NCBI GenBank assembly: GCA_017462645.1
Contig: JAFTQR010000025.1
Location: 1 to 32,138, forward strand
Length of the DNA stretch: 32,138 nucleotides
Direction of reading: 5' to 3'
DNA from: Acholeplasmatales bacterium
GTDB lineage: Bacteria > Bacillota_I > Bacilli_A > Acholeplasmatales > Anaeroplasmataceae
Shown: one piece after another, positions 7,337 to 14,184 of the stretch
Layout of the letters: every line of letters begins with the position of its first letter
Position numbering within the stretch: position 1 is the first letter of the stretch
Made by a program: the position numbers and the translations under genes
The notes under the pieces: generated by a model
The model's database searches: none
What the model was told of the DNA's origin: nothing
The model's input: the letters and a program-made list of their open reading frames with translations, nothing else

Positions 7337-7563
7337 ATGTCTCCTTAAAAATAAAAACGCCCTTATAAAATATAAGGACGTAATAATCGTGGTGCCACCT
7401 TACTTCTAGTCAAACTAGCTCTCATTACCGTTAACGCCTGGTACGTCTTTTTTTAAAAGCTTTCCAAAGTGTCCTTCTAGCTACTATTTATGAATGCTTT
7501 CACCAACCATTCTCGCTTGAATAAAATTATAGCTATACTTTCTTCTTCATCAATTTAAAATAC
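7337..7563 (-). promoter_or_regulatory. T-box riboswitch controlling GNAT-hisS-aspS and four more genes
   Basis: The conserved T-box AAGGTGGCACCACG lies at 7388-7401, followed by the terminator at 7346-7381. Stem I is recognisable by AAGTATAGCTA pairing with TAGCTA further along and by GGTTGGTGAAAGC. In the specifier loop the sequence after GAAG is GACAC (7469-7473), so GAC (Asp, 7471-7473) and CAC (His, 7469-7471) overlap. GAC is followed by the A usual after a specifier. The variable T-box base, C at 7394, pairs with a G73 discriminator as in tRNA-Asp, while tRNA-His has C73. Both signs favour uncharged tRNA-Asp as the ligand. The T-box itself is certain; the specifier choice is inference. 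Confidence 0.95.
7346..7381 (-). terminator. T-box terminator
   Basis: Arms 7357-7367 and 7371-7381 pair over 11 bp (one G-U) around a three-base loop, followed by a T-rich run on the minus strand. It is the switchable terminator of the T-box leader, just before the ribosome-binding site of the GNAT gene. Confidence 0.9.
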
Positions 7564-7569
7564 ATTATG

Positions 7570-7598
7570 ATTTTATCATTTTTATTAATATATTTCAA
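7570..7598 (-). promoter_or_regulatory. sigma-A promoter of the T-box operon
   Basis: The minus strand reads TTGAAA, 17 bases, TAAAAT, with start expected near 7563. The -35 box lies within a 22-bp perfect palindrome (7587-7608) that also overlaps the stop codon of the upstream gene; this may be chance in AT-rich DNA or an operator. Confidence 0.7.
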
Positions 7599-7606
7599 GA
7601 AATATA

Positions 7607-8722
7607 TTATGATACTAAATCAAAATCAGAGCCATCATCTAAAAAATCCTCATCACTATACTCGCTTAGCTCATTAATACATTTAGAAATAGTATCCATA
7701 AGCATTTCAACAATCTCTTGGCTTTCAACAAATTGCTGATTAGCTTGTGTATATACCTTAGCAATTAAATCATTTAAATTAGCATCTACATTTCTTTTTT
7801 CTCTAATAAAATCCTGTTCAATATTTAAAGCATTTACTGTTTGATACAGCATACTATAAATATCTCTATCATTATAGATAATTTTAGTTGGCACACCTAT
7901 TTTAGTAAATACATCATATAATATGCCAAATATTCTATTTTTATACTCCTTAGGAGCCTCTACTATATATTTAAAATAATGCTTATTTATATGAGGGTAA
8001 TATGCATATATAACAAATGGTCTAATATTTGTTTCTTTAACTACAATTGGTAAATATGCTCCAAATAAATAGCATTCATCATTAACATATATAGTATCTG
8101 TAAATTCCTCTACAAAGCCTTTATTTTTAGGTCTTTTCTTTGGCATTTCCTCTAAATAAGGAAGTGGCCTATATACAACTGAATATTGTAAATTAGCCTT
8201 ATCCATTAAGGCTAAAACAACATTATTTTGCTTAAAAGCTTCTATAACATCATTATATTCATTACTAATAATTGATGAAATATAATCAAAATAATCACTC
8301 ATTAATTCCATTTCTCTTCTATTAGCTAATCTTTGACCATAGCCTGGCTCAAAGCGATAAACTAATAAATTATTTTCATCATTTATTCTAACATTTAGCT
8401 TTTTCAAAAAAGCTATATCATCAGGAGTTAAATCCTTTTTAGCTACACATATAGCACATAGACAATCACTATCACATAATGATAACACACCATCATCATC
8501 TGTTGTTAGAATATCATGAACATAGTTAAAGCCCTTTTTAGTAAAAAAGACCTGGCAGCCAAATGACTCATTAAAGAATTGTTCTACAAAAGTAAACAAT
8601 GATTTATTAGCTCCCTCTAATATATAGAATATATCTGCAGATGAGAAGGTTGTCCAATATTGTGATTTAATGAATTTCTTTATAATTGTTCTACAATTTA
8701 AATATGCTTCCTTTAAAGACAA
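7607..8722 (-). CDS. uncharacterised cytosolic protein, possibly DUF6930-like
   Basis: The 371-residue protein has no signal peptide or membrane span. It begins with a helical region, has a central part rich in acidic residues and cysteines (LSLCDSDCLCAIC, about 80-92), and a later segment RPFVIYAYYPHINKHYFKYIVEAPKEYKNRIFGILYD followed by a PTKIIYNDRDIYSML stretch. That last layout resembles the DUF6930 type (often with plasmid pRiA4b ORF-3-like partners), but I am not sure. The C-terminal 60 residues are helical and end in an acidic tail. It lies four bases after rsmD in the helicase-rsmD operon. No catalytic motif is recognisable, and the function is unknown. Confidence 0.7.
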   Translation of the reverse strand: MSLKEAYLNCRTIIKKFIKSQYWTTFSSADIFYILEGANKSLFTFVEQFFNESFGCQVFFTKKGFNYVHDILTTDDDGVLSLCDSDCLCAICVAKKDLTPDDIAFLKKLNVRINDENNLLVYRFEPGYGQRLANRREMELMSDYFDYISSIISNEYNDVIEAFKQNNVVLALMDKANLQYSVVYRPLPYLEEMPKKRPKNKGFVEEFTDTIYVNDECYLFGAYLPIVVKETNIRPFVIYAYYPHINKHYFKYIVEAPKEYKNRIFGILYDVFTKIGVPTKIIYNDRDIYSMLYQTVNALNIEQDFIREKRNVDANLNDLIAKVYTQANQQFVESQEIVEMLMDTISKCINELSEYSDEDFLDDGSDFDLVS

Positions 8723-8726
8723 AATA

Positions 8727-9257
8727 CTACCTCCTATAAACTACAACTCTTTTAATACCATATTCCTTATTTTTAATAAGGGATAAATCATTATATTCTT
8801 CAATATATTTACTATCCTTACCCATTTCAAAAACTAATAATCCATCCTTATTTAATAAAGGATATACTTCCTCTATAATACCCTTTATATCATCCATTTT
8901 ATATGGAGGATCTAGAATTATTAAATCAAATTGAGTATCACATTTATTTATGAATTCCTTATAATCTAGATTAGAAAATTTAACATTTTCTATACCTAAA
9001 TTCTTACAGTTTTTTTTACAAACATTTAATGCTTCATTATTTAAGTCATTTAAATAAATAAATTCAATTCCACGAGAATATGCTTCAATTCCCATTGCGC
9101 CACTTCCAGCAAATAAATCTAAGCATTTCCCACCAGAAAAATAAGGTCCAATCATATTATAAATAGCTTGTCTTACCTTATCCTGTGTTTCTCTTGTTGT
9201 TTCTAGATTAGTCATTTCAATTATTCTATGTCTTAAATTACCAGCAACAACACGCAT
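8727..9257 (-). CDS. rsmD: 16S rRNA (guanine966-N2)-methyltransferase
   Basis: The 176-residue protein opens with MRVVAGNLRHR, has the family segment TRETQDKVRQAIYNMI, the SAM-binding motif DLFAGSGAMGIEA (about 47-59) and the catalytic motif IV DPPY (116-119). It methylates N2 of G966 in 16S rRNA during assembly of the small subunit. Its length is usual for RsmD. It is 10 bases after the DEAD-box helicase and just ahead of the uncharacterised 371-residue protein; in many Bacillota rsmD is instead followed by coaD, which is not present here. A generic methyltransferase is much less likely given the N-terminal RVVAG signature. Confidence 0.94.
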   Translation of the reverse strand: MRVVAGNLRHRIIEMTNLETTRETQDKVRQAIYNMIGPYFSGGKCLDLFAGSGAMGIEAYSRGIEFIYLNDLNNEALNVCKKNCKNLGIENVKFSNLDYKEFINKCDTQFDLIILDPPYKMDDIKGIIEEVYPLLNKDGLLVFEMGKDSKYIEEYNDLSLIKNKEYGIKRVVVYRR

Positions 9258-9267
9258 AATATCCCTC

Positions 9268-10908
9268 CTATTTTGGAAGATTATCTACTACCTTATATGT
9301 TATAGGTCTACCATTCCATCTTTTAGATGATAGCTTTTTAAAATATTTTAATGCATCATGCTTAATTTCTAAATAGCTATATTTCTTCTTTATAACTATT
9401 TTTCCAAAATGCTCACGATGAATTTTCAATTCATCATGGAAATATACAACTAATTGATTAGGTCTTACCTTATCAATTTCTCCTAAATTTACCTCTATTA
9501 CAGCATAAGCCTTTGACTTAAGCTTATCTAAATTTTTACTATCATATTTGCTACCATTATTAGTAGATTTCTTTTTACCACTTTTTAAAGAGATAGTTTC
9601 AATTTCTGGATATTCTCTTTCAGTATTAGTATCTATCATTTTTAATAATGTTGTTAATAAAGGCATAGGATTAGAATTAAGCTTAGACAGCTTCATTAAT
9701 AAATTATCATAATCATGATTATCATAATTTTCCTCTATACCCTCTACAATTGATAAATAAAGCTTCTTTTGCTTAGAAGTATTAATATCCTTAATTGTAG
9801 GAATTTCCTTCATCGTAATCTTTTGTTTAGTAAATGCCTCAAGCTCAGCTATTCTAGCCTTACCTCTATTTGTTGCGAAGGTAATGGCTGTACCACTAGA
9901 GCCAGCTCTAGCTGTTCTACCAATACGATGAACATATATTTCATTTTCATTTGGTATATCAAAGTTTATAACACATTCAATACCATCGATATCAATACCT
10001 CTTGCCGCAACATCTGTGGCAATTAATATTTCAACACTATTTAATCTAAATGATTGCATAACTCTATCTCTAGATGCTTGTTTTAAATCGCCATGAAGAC
10101 CATCAGCCTTAAAGCCTGCCTCCTGTAAAAATAAAACTAGCTCATCAACCATTGCCTTTGTGTTTGAAAATATCATTACACTTTTAAATTGATAATAATC
10201 TAATAATCTTATTAATAGGTCCTTTTTAGAATCCTTTTTAACGTAATAAACCATTTGGTCTATTAGGGATACAGTTAATGTTTTATTTTCAATTTTAACC
10301 ATTTCAGGATTTATCATATACTTCTTTGATAGGCTCTTGATAAATGGTGGTAATGTAGCTGAAAATAACGCTGTTTGTCTTTCCTTAGGCATAGTAGCTA
10401 AAATAGTTTCTAAATCCTCTTGGAATCCCATTTTTAGCATTTCATCAGCCTCATCTAATACTAAATATTTAATATTAGAAAATGATAAATTACCCTTATT
10501 CATTTGATCTATAATTCTGCCTGGTGTACCAATAACAATTTGAGGATTCTTCTTTAATTCTTTATATTGCTTATCATATGATTCACCACCATATATAGTA
10601 ACAACCTTTAATCTTTTAATACCGCTAGTTAATTTAGTTATTTCCTTTGAAACCTGTAAGGATAATTCTCTAGTCGGACATAAAACTAAAGCTTCTACAC
10701 TTTTAGATTTCTCATCAATATTTTCAATTAATGGTATTGAATAGGCAAATGTTTTTCCAGTACCAGTTTGAGCCTGTCCAATAACATCACGTCCCTCAAG
10801 TAATAAAGGAATTGATTTTTCTTGAATAGGTGTTGGTGTATATATTTCTTGTTTATTTAATGCCTCAATAATGGCATTTGATATATTTAAGTTAATAAAT
10901 TCATTCAT
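9268..10908 (-). CDS. DEAD-box RNA helicase with DbpA-type RNA-binding tail
   Basis: The 546-residue protein has the full set of helicase motifs: Q-motif (TPTPIQ), AQTGTGKT (46-53), PTRELSLQ, TPGR, DEAD (152-155), SAT, and HRIGRTARAG. A long linker follows, and the last 90 residues (KAYAVIEVNLGEIDKVRPNQL to the end) look like the DbpA RNA-binding domain, which in DbpA directs the helicase to 23S rRNA. A role in ribosome assembly or cold adaptation (CshA/DeaD/DbpA class) is likely. I chose the ATG at 10908, with TTGGAGAAG upstream, over a TTG at 10929 that has no site. It is first in an operon with rsmD, which also acts on rRNA. Confidence 0.92.
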   Translation of the reverse strand: MNEFINLNISNAIIEALNKQEIYTPTPIQEKSIPLLLEGRDVIGQAQTGTGKTFAYSIPLIENIDEKSKSVEALVLCPTRELSLQVSKEITKLTSGIKRLKVVTIYGGESYDKQYKELKKNPQIVIGTPGRIIDQMNKGNLSFSNIKYLVLDEADEMLKMGFQEDLETILATMPKERQTALFSATLPPFIKSLSKKYMINPEMVKIENKTLTVSLIDQMVYYVKKDSKKDLLIRLLDYYQFKSVMIFSNTKAMVDELVLFLQEAGFKADGLHGDLKQASRDRVMQSFRLNSVEILIATDVAARGIDIDGIECVINFDIPNENEIYVHRIGRTARAGSSGTAITFATNRGKARIAELEAFTKQKITMKEIPTIKDINTSKQKKLYLSIVEGIEENYDNHDYDNLLMKLSKLNSNPMPLLTTLLKMIDTNTEREYPEIETISLKSGKKKSTNNGSKYDSKNLDKLKSKAYAVIEVNLGEIDKVRPNQLVVYFHDELKIHREHFGKIVIKKKYSYLEIKHDALKYFKKLSSKRWNGRPITYKVVDNLPK

Positions 10909-10936
10909 TAATAATCTTCTCCAATTCAACTATTTA

Positions 10937-10965
10937 ATTATAACAAAATAACCTATAATATGCAA
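10937..10965 (-). promoter_or_regulatory. sigma-A promoter of the helicase-rsmD operon
   Basis: The minus strand reads TTGCAT, 17 bases, TATAAT, about 28 bases before the chosen helicase start. Confidence 0.75.
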
Positions 10966-10971
10966 ACAATT

Positions 10972-11000
10972 AAAAATAAAAATCAAGCAAAAGCTTGATT
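10972..11000 (-). terminator. terminator after the DUF6054-like gene
   Basis: Arms AATCAAGC and GCTTGATT (10981-11000) pair over 8 bp with a TTTT loop, followed on the minus strand by a T-rich run. It starts two bases after the stop codon. Confidence 0.88.
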
Positions 11001-11002
11001 AA

Positions 11003-11350
11003 TTATTCTACTATTTTATAGCCTAATTCCTTTAACTCAAATAATATATCCTTAACTGAAGCCTCCTCAGCTCCAAAGGATACATTTGTTAAGCCAACCT
11101 TGCCTCCTGAAGCTATTATTTCTACAAATGAACCATCCTCTGATTCCTCTAGGATAATTGTTATTGAAAGGTTTGAATTAATTCTAAATAAATATTTTTC
11201 AATTATATAAATATAAGTAACCTTTCCTGTTGAAACAATTCTTTTTTCATAGTATGAGTTAGTAACACCCTCTACTATTTCATCAGCCTCTTCTTTAATT
11301 ATTTTATTTATATTTTTATGTGCTTTTGAAAATAATTTATATTTTACCAT
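11003..11350 (-). CDS. small cytosolic protein, DUF6054-like
   Basis: The 115-residue protein has no signal peptide or membrane span. Its layout (an N-terminal helix, EKYLFRINSNLSITIILEE, then FVEIIASGGKVGLTNVSFGAEEASVKDILFELKEL) resembles the DUF6054 family of small Bacillota proteins with unknown function; I give this from memory of the family's pattern and hold it moderately. The ATG at 11350 has AAGGAG upstream. There is no room for its own promoter: its ribosome-binding site begins within 20 bases of the terminator of the structured RNA upstream. It is therefore probably made from read-through of that RNA, and is followed by its own terminator. Confidence 0.65.
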   Translation of the reverse strand: MVKYKLFSKAHKNINKIIKEEADEIVEGVTNSYYEKRIVSTGKVTYIYIIEKYLFRINSNLSITIILEESEDGSFVEIIASGGKVGLTNVSFGAEEASVKDILFELKELGYKIVE

Positions 11351-11374
11351 GATTTTACTCCTTAATTTTTTTAT

Positions 11375-11398
11375 AAAAAAAGTGTACTAAGTACACTT
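11375..11398 (-). terminator. terminator of the structured RNA
   Basis: Arms AAGTGTAC and GTACACTT (11380-11398) pair over 8 bp around a three-base loop and are followed by a run of T on the minus strand. The next ribosome-binding site starts about ten bases later. Confidence 0.9.
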
Positions 11399-11558
11399 GT
11401 GATTCCTATTGGCTAGGAAGGTCGTGAAGAAACTAATCTTCAACGGTGGAAGCCTCTCTTAGTCAGCAATTAGGGTTCTCAAATTAAGAGCATCCAGCAC
11501 ATACCATCCTCTCAGCTTCCTTATAATATACTTTGAGCTCCACGGCCATCTTCCTAGT
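11375..11558 (-). ncRNA. ssrS: structured non-coding RNA, 6S-like (candidate ssrS)
   Basis: A promoter (11565-11593) and a strong terminator (11375-11398) frame about 180 bases with no credible reading frame. The ends fold on each other: CTAGGAAG near the 5' end pairs with CTTCCTAG, then CGTGGAG with CTTCACG, giving about 15 bp around a small internal loop. An open bubble of about 17-20 bases per strand follows, then GGAAGC pairs with GCTTCC, then a terminal part with GCTCTTAATTTGAGAACCC. A long closing stem, a central bubble and an apical arm is the 6S RNA plan, in which the bubble mimics an open promoter and binds RNA polymerase. The identity is inference. A leader RNA for the gene at 11003 is the main alternative. 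Confidence 0.55.
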
Positions 11559-11564
11559 ACTCAT

Positions 11565-11593
11565 ATTATACTAAAAAGATTTTACATTGGCAA
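11565..11593 (-). promoter_or_regulatory. sigma-A promoter of the structured RNA
   Basis: The minus strand reads TTGCCA, 17 bases, TATAAT. It lies right after the stop of the 101-residue membrane protein, with transcription expected to start near 11558. Confidence 0.78.
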
Positions 11594-11597
11594 TAGA

Positions 11598-11903
11598 TTA
11601 CCCAATATAAGAAATTATAATATTAAATATTGCAATAATAAACATTATAAATCCAGCAACAATAACAATATTATCACCTTTATTATCACCAGCTATTGTT
11701 TTAGTTAAAACTGTAGGTAAGCATAATGCAATTACACCAACGCATGCTAAACATACAGCTGTAGCGAAATGATTATAAAAATAATTATTAATACCATTTT
11801 GAGTAATAAATGTTTCATATGCATAATATCCACCAACAACTAATGAAATTAATGCAGCAACAAGCATTACCATTTTAGTAATTCTATTTTCCTTTTTTTT
11901 CAT
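11598..11903 (-). CDS. small three-span membrane protein, unknown function
   Basis: The 101-residue protein starts with a basic stretch (KKKENRITK) and has three hydrophobic segments at about 10-29, 45-65 and 78-99. There are no clear catalytic or metal-binding residues, and I do not recognise the family. It has a good ribosome-binding site (AAAGGAGA) and a likely -10 box (TATAAT) about 35 bases upstream. It sits alone between the rplT terminator and the promoter of the structured RNA, so it appears to be a single-gene unit. Confidence 0.65.
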   Translation of the reverse strand: MKKKENRITKMVMLVAALISLVVGGYYAYETFITQNGINNYFYNHFATAVCLACVGVIALCLPTVLTKTIAGDNKGDNIVIVAGFIMFIIAIFNIIISYIG

Positions 11904-11994
11904 AAATAAAGTCTCCTTTAATAAACTAAAATTATTATATCAAAAATATTAAATAAAATCTATATCAATTTAATTTTACATAATTTAACATAAG

Positions 11995-12017
11995 AAAAAG
12001 ACACCTTATGGTGTCTT
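11995..12017 (-). terminator. terminator of infC-rpmI-rplT
   Basis: Arms AAGACACC and GGTGTCTT (11998-12017) pair over 8 bp with a four-base loop, followed by a T-run on the minus strand. It lies 17 bases after the rplT stop. Confidence 0.9.
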
Positions 12018-12034
12018 ATTTATGTCCTTATTTA

Positions 12035-12457
12035 TTAGTTTTTCTTTGCTTTAGGAGCTGGCTTTAAGAAAATTGTATTTTCAACAACCTTAGCCTTAGG
12101 ATTTTCTAATCCCTTCTTAGCTAATTCACATAATTGTGCAAATCCTGCTGGATCATTAACAGCCATTTCTGCTAACATCTTTCTGTTGATTGCGATATCA
12201 GCTTGAGCTAAACCGTTAATGAAACGAGAATACTTCATACCATTTAATTGGCATGCAGCATTGATACGAGAAATCCATAACTTTCTGAAATCTCTCTTGC
12301 GTTGCTTTCTATCACGATAAGCATATGCTAATGAACGCATAACTTGCTCATGAGCAGTTTTATATAATGTATGCTTAGAACCATAGTAGCCCTTAGCTAA
12401 TTTTAAGACAGCCTTACGTCTTCTTCTTGTTGTGTATCCACCTTTTACTCTTGGCAT
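12035..12457 (-). CDS. rplT: 50S ribosomal protein L20
   Basis: The 140-residue protein begins [19 protein letters not shown] and contains [36 protein letters not shown]-type [14 protein letters not shown] and [16 protein letters not shown], the full L20 pattern. L20 binds 23S rRNA early in large-subunit assembly and represses its own operon in Bacillota by acting on the infC leader. The usual length is about 118, so this one has a C-terminal extension of some 20 residues ending in a basic tail (KPAPKAKKN). It is last in infC-rpmI-rplT, 22 bases after rpmI. Confidence 0.98.
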   Translation of the reverse strand: MPRVKGGYTTRRRRKAVLKLAKGYYGSKHTLYKTAHEQVMRSLAYAYRDRKQRKRDFRKLWISRINAACQLNGMKYSRFINGLAQADIAINRKMLAEMAVNDPAGFAQLCELAKKGLENPKAKVVENTIFLKPAPKAKKN

Positions 12458-12479
12458 AATTCATTACCTCCTATAATAA

Positions 12480-12680
12480 TTACTTTAAATTTGAAATTAA
12501 TTGTTTAATACGCTTTTCATCTGATGCATGTACTAAACCTGACTTAGCTAAATCCTTGTTTTGCTTATGAGTCTTGTTTGTCTTTAAGTGACCAGTATAT
12601 GCATGACCACGCTTAATTTTTCCTGTACCTGTGATTTTAATTCTCTTCTTTAAACCACTATGTGTTTTTTGCTTTGGCAT
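12480..12680 (-). CDS. rpmI: 50S ribosomal protein L35
   Basis: The 66-residue basic protein starts MPKQKTHSGLKKRIKITGTGKIKRGHAYTGHL and ends with KRIKQLISNL, the standard L35 pattern at normal length. It lies between infC and rplT, with 14 bases to the infC stop, which is the conserved order. Confidence 0.97.
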   Translation of the reverse strand: MPKQKTHSGLKKRIKITGTGKIKRGHAYTGHLKTNKTHKQNKDLAKSGLVHASDEKRIKQLISNLK

Positions 12681-12694
12681 AATTTATACACTCC

Positions 12695-13225
12695 TTATTT
12701 TTCTGATTTTGGCGCAATTACTGCGAATAATGTTCTACCATCAAGCTTTACAGGCATTTCAACAGTAGAAACATCTGCTAGACTAGCAACAAAGCGATCA
12801 ATAACTTCCTTACCTAAGTCTTGATGAACAATCATACGTCCATAGAATCTAAGAGAAATCTTAACCTTATTTCCCTTTTCAAGAATAGATTTAGCCTTTC
12901 TTGCCTTTGTTTCAAAGTCATGCTTTTCGATTGTTGGAGAAAGTTGAATTTCTTGAACAACAATCACCTTTTGTTTTTTCTTCATTTCCTTAAGCTTCTT
13001 TTGTTGCTCAAAACGGAAACGAGAATAATCCATCATCTTTGCTACTGGCGGATTTGCATCAGGTGAAACTAAAACTAAATCCATTCCACGTGCGTCCGCT
13101 TCAGCTAAAGCCTTACTGCGAGCTAAAACTCCAAGTTTTTCTCCAGTATCTGTAATAACTAGCATTTCTTTGCATCTGATATTCTCATTTACGATATCTT
13201 CAGCACCATTCTTTTGCTTGTTAAT
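12695..13225 (-). CDS. infC: translation initiation factor IF-3, probable AUU start
   Basis: The 176-residue protein has the N-terminal domain (IVNENIRCKEMLVITDTGEKLGV), the linker helix rich in lysine, and the C-terminal domain with IQLSPTIEKHDFETKARKA, KVKISLRFYGR and the closing PVKLDGRTLFAVIAP. IF-3 checks the start codon and keeps subunits apart. I place the start at ATT (13223-13225): the Shine-Dalgarno AGGGGGTGA (13231-13239) lies five bases upstream. The in-frame GTG at 13234 is inside that site and so is unlikely. A rare AUU start is known for infC and lets IF-3 limit its own synthesis. It is first in infC-rpmI-rplT, behind an attenuator leader. Confidence 0.95.
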   Translation of the reverse strand: MNKQKNGAEDIVNENIRCKEMLVITDTGEKLGVLARSKALAEADARGMDLVLVSPDANPPVAKMMDYSRFRFEQQKKLKEMKKKQKVIVVQEIQLSPTIEKHDFETKARKAKSILEKGNKVKISLRFYGRMIVHQDLGKEVIDRFVASLADVSTVEMPVKLDGRTLFAVIAPKSEK

Positions 13226-13383
13226 ACCCTTCACCCCCTAAATGTGTGAAAAAATAAAAGAGGACATAAAACGCCCTCTTGTAAAATCATAATAAAATAT
13301 AATTTATAGTAGCTTTTTGCCTATCAACTTAATCAATCAGGCGAGAAACGGGCGTTTCTTCTTTCCACATATTTATTTTAACC
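13226..13383 (-). promoter_or_regulatory. L20-type attenuator leader of infC-rpmI-rplT
   Basis: The leader carries a terminator (arms 13258-13264 and 13273-13280, T-rich run 13246-13257) just before the infC ribosome-binding site. Upstream, AAACGCCC (13350-13357, minus strand) is the exact complement of GGGCGTTT (13268-13275) in the 5' half of the terminator, so the two can pair as an antiterminator. Locally the same AAACGCCC also fits in a short GAAAC-GTTTC hairpin. In Bacillus, L20 binding to this leader favours termination; the same control is inferred here. Confidence 0.82.
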
Positions 13384-13389
13384 TCATTT

Positions 13390-13418
13390 ATTTTACACTA
13401 TTGTTATTAAACTGTCAA
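13390..13418 (-). promoter_or_regulatory. sigma-A promoter of infC-rpmI-rplT
   Basis: The minus strand reads TTGACA, 17 bases, TAAAAT, with a transcription start expected near 13383. It begins 14 bases after the end of the ABC operon, for which no clear terminator is seen. Confidence 0.85.
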
Positions 13419-13431
13419 CATAATTTTAATA

Positions 13432-14184
13432 TTATTTTAAATTTTTTATATTATATAGTCCATTATAAGCTAATCCTAATAATATATTCCACATAATACC
13501 TATATATAGCTTGCATGAGCCTATTCCTAATATGGCTCTATCATAGCCAATAAATGGCAATATTGCTATTAGCGTTTCATAAATATTAATACTATTATTA
13601 ATTGAAATTTTAATAATTATAAATAAGAATAATATTAATAATGGGATATAGATATTACTTAAAATACAGGTAATAGATATGCTTATTAAGCATTCAAATA
13701 ATAATGAAATAAAAATATATAATATTCCTAAAATATCATAATATGAAATAGTATATAGATTAAAATTTAGGCTTCCAATTATTAATATCATTAATACCTC
13801 AAAAATAGAAATAAATAAAAGTACTATAGATAATGCTACTATTTTAGCTATACATATTATTATTCTTGGAACATATGATACAAATAATATATCAAAGGAT
13901 TCAGACATAATTCCAAGCTGAATTACGAATGCTCCAACTAATACACTATTAAATATTTGAATAAATAATAGGGATTGATTATTATATAATATATGAATTT
14001 CCTTATATGTATTTATATAGCTTTCATTATAGGAGGAATTGGCTACTAAGGATAAAATTATAGCTATTAATATAAGAGAAACTATAAATATTATTAATGT
14101 AGTTTTTTGGAAAATATAATCTAAATATAAATATATTAATGAGCTAATTTTGTATCTTTTTCGTTTTTTCATCACATAAACCAT
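13432..14184 (-). CDS. ABC-type membrane subunit (about six spans)
   Basis: The protein has 250 residues from ATG 14184, or 246 from ATG 14172. The second start is better placed relative to the AGGGATGG ribosome-binding site. It starts with a basic stretch (KKRKRYK) and then has about six hydrophobic segments with very high Ile/Leu content, one of them near the C-terminus before NGLYNIKNLK. It matches the layout of ABC-2-type permeases, but no sequence signature ties it to a family. It overlaps the end of the ATPase gene, so the two are translationally coupled and likely form one transporter. Its substrate is unknown; the two upstream exported proteins are the natural candidates for partners or cargo. 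Confidence 0.75.
   Translation of the reverse strand: MVYVMKKRKRYKISSLIYLYLDYIFQKTTLIIFIVSLILIAIILSLVANSSYNESYINTYKEIHILYNNQSLLFIQIFNSVLVGAFVIQLGIMSESFDILFVSYVPRIIICIAKIVALSIVLLFISIFEVLMILIIGSLNFNLYTISYYDILGILYIFISLLFECLISISITCILSNIYIPLLILFLFIIIKISINNSINIYETLIAILPFIGYDRAILGIGSCKLYIGIMWNILLGLAYNGLYNIKNLK

Noticed and set aside
7469-7476. GGA (Gly) as the T-box specifier
   Set aside because: GGA would call for U73 pairing with a UGGA T-box; the base here is C, and the operon has no glycine gene.
11375-11558. TPP riboswitch, because CTGAGAGG and CTGGAT occur
   Set aside because: The other thi-box parts are missing and the downstream gene has no thiamine link; the fold fits 6S-like better.
11375-11558. 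SRP RNA, since SRP genes are in the window
   Set aside because: The apical SRP hairpin with GGAAGCAGCC-like symmetric loops is not seen.
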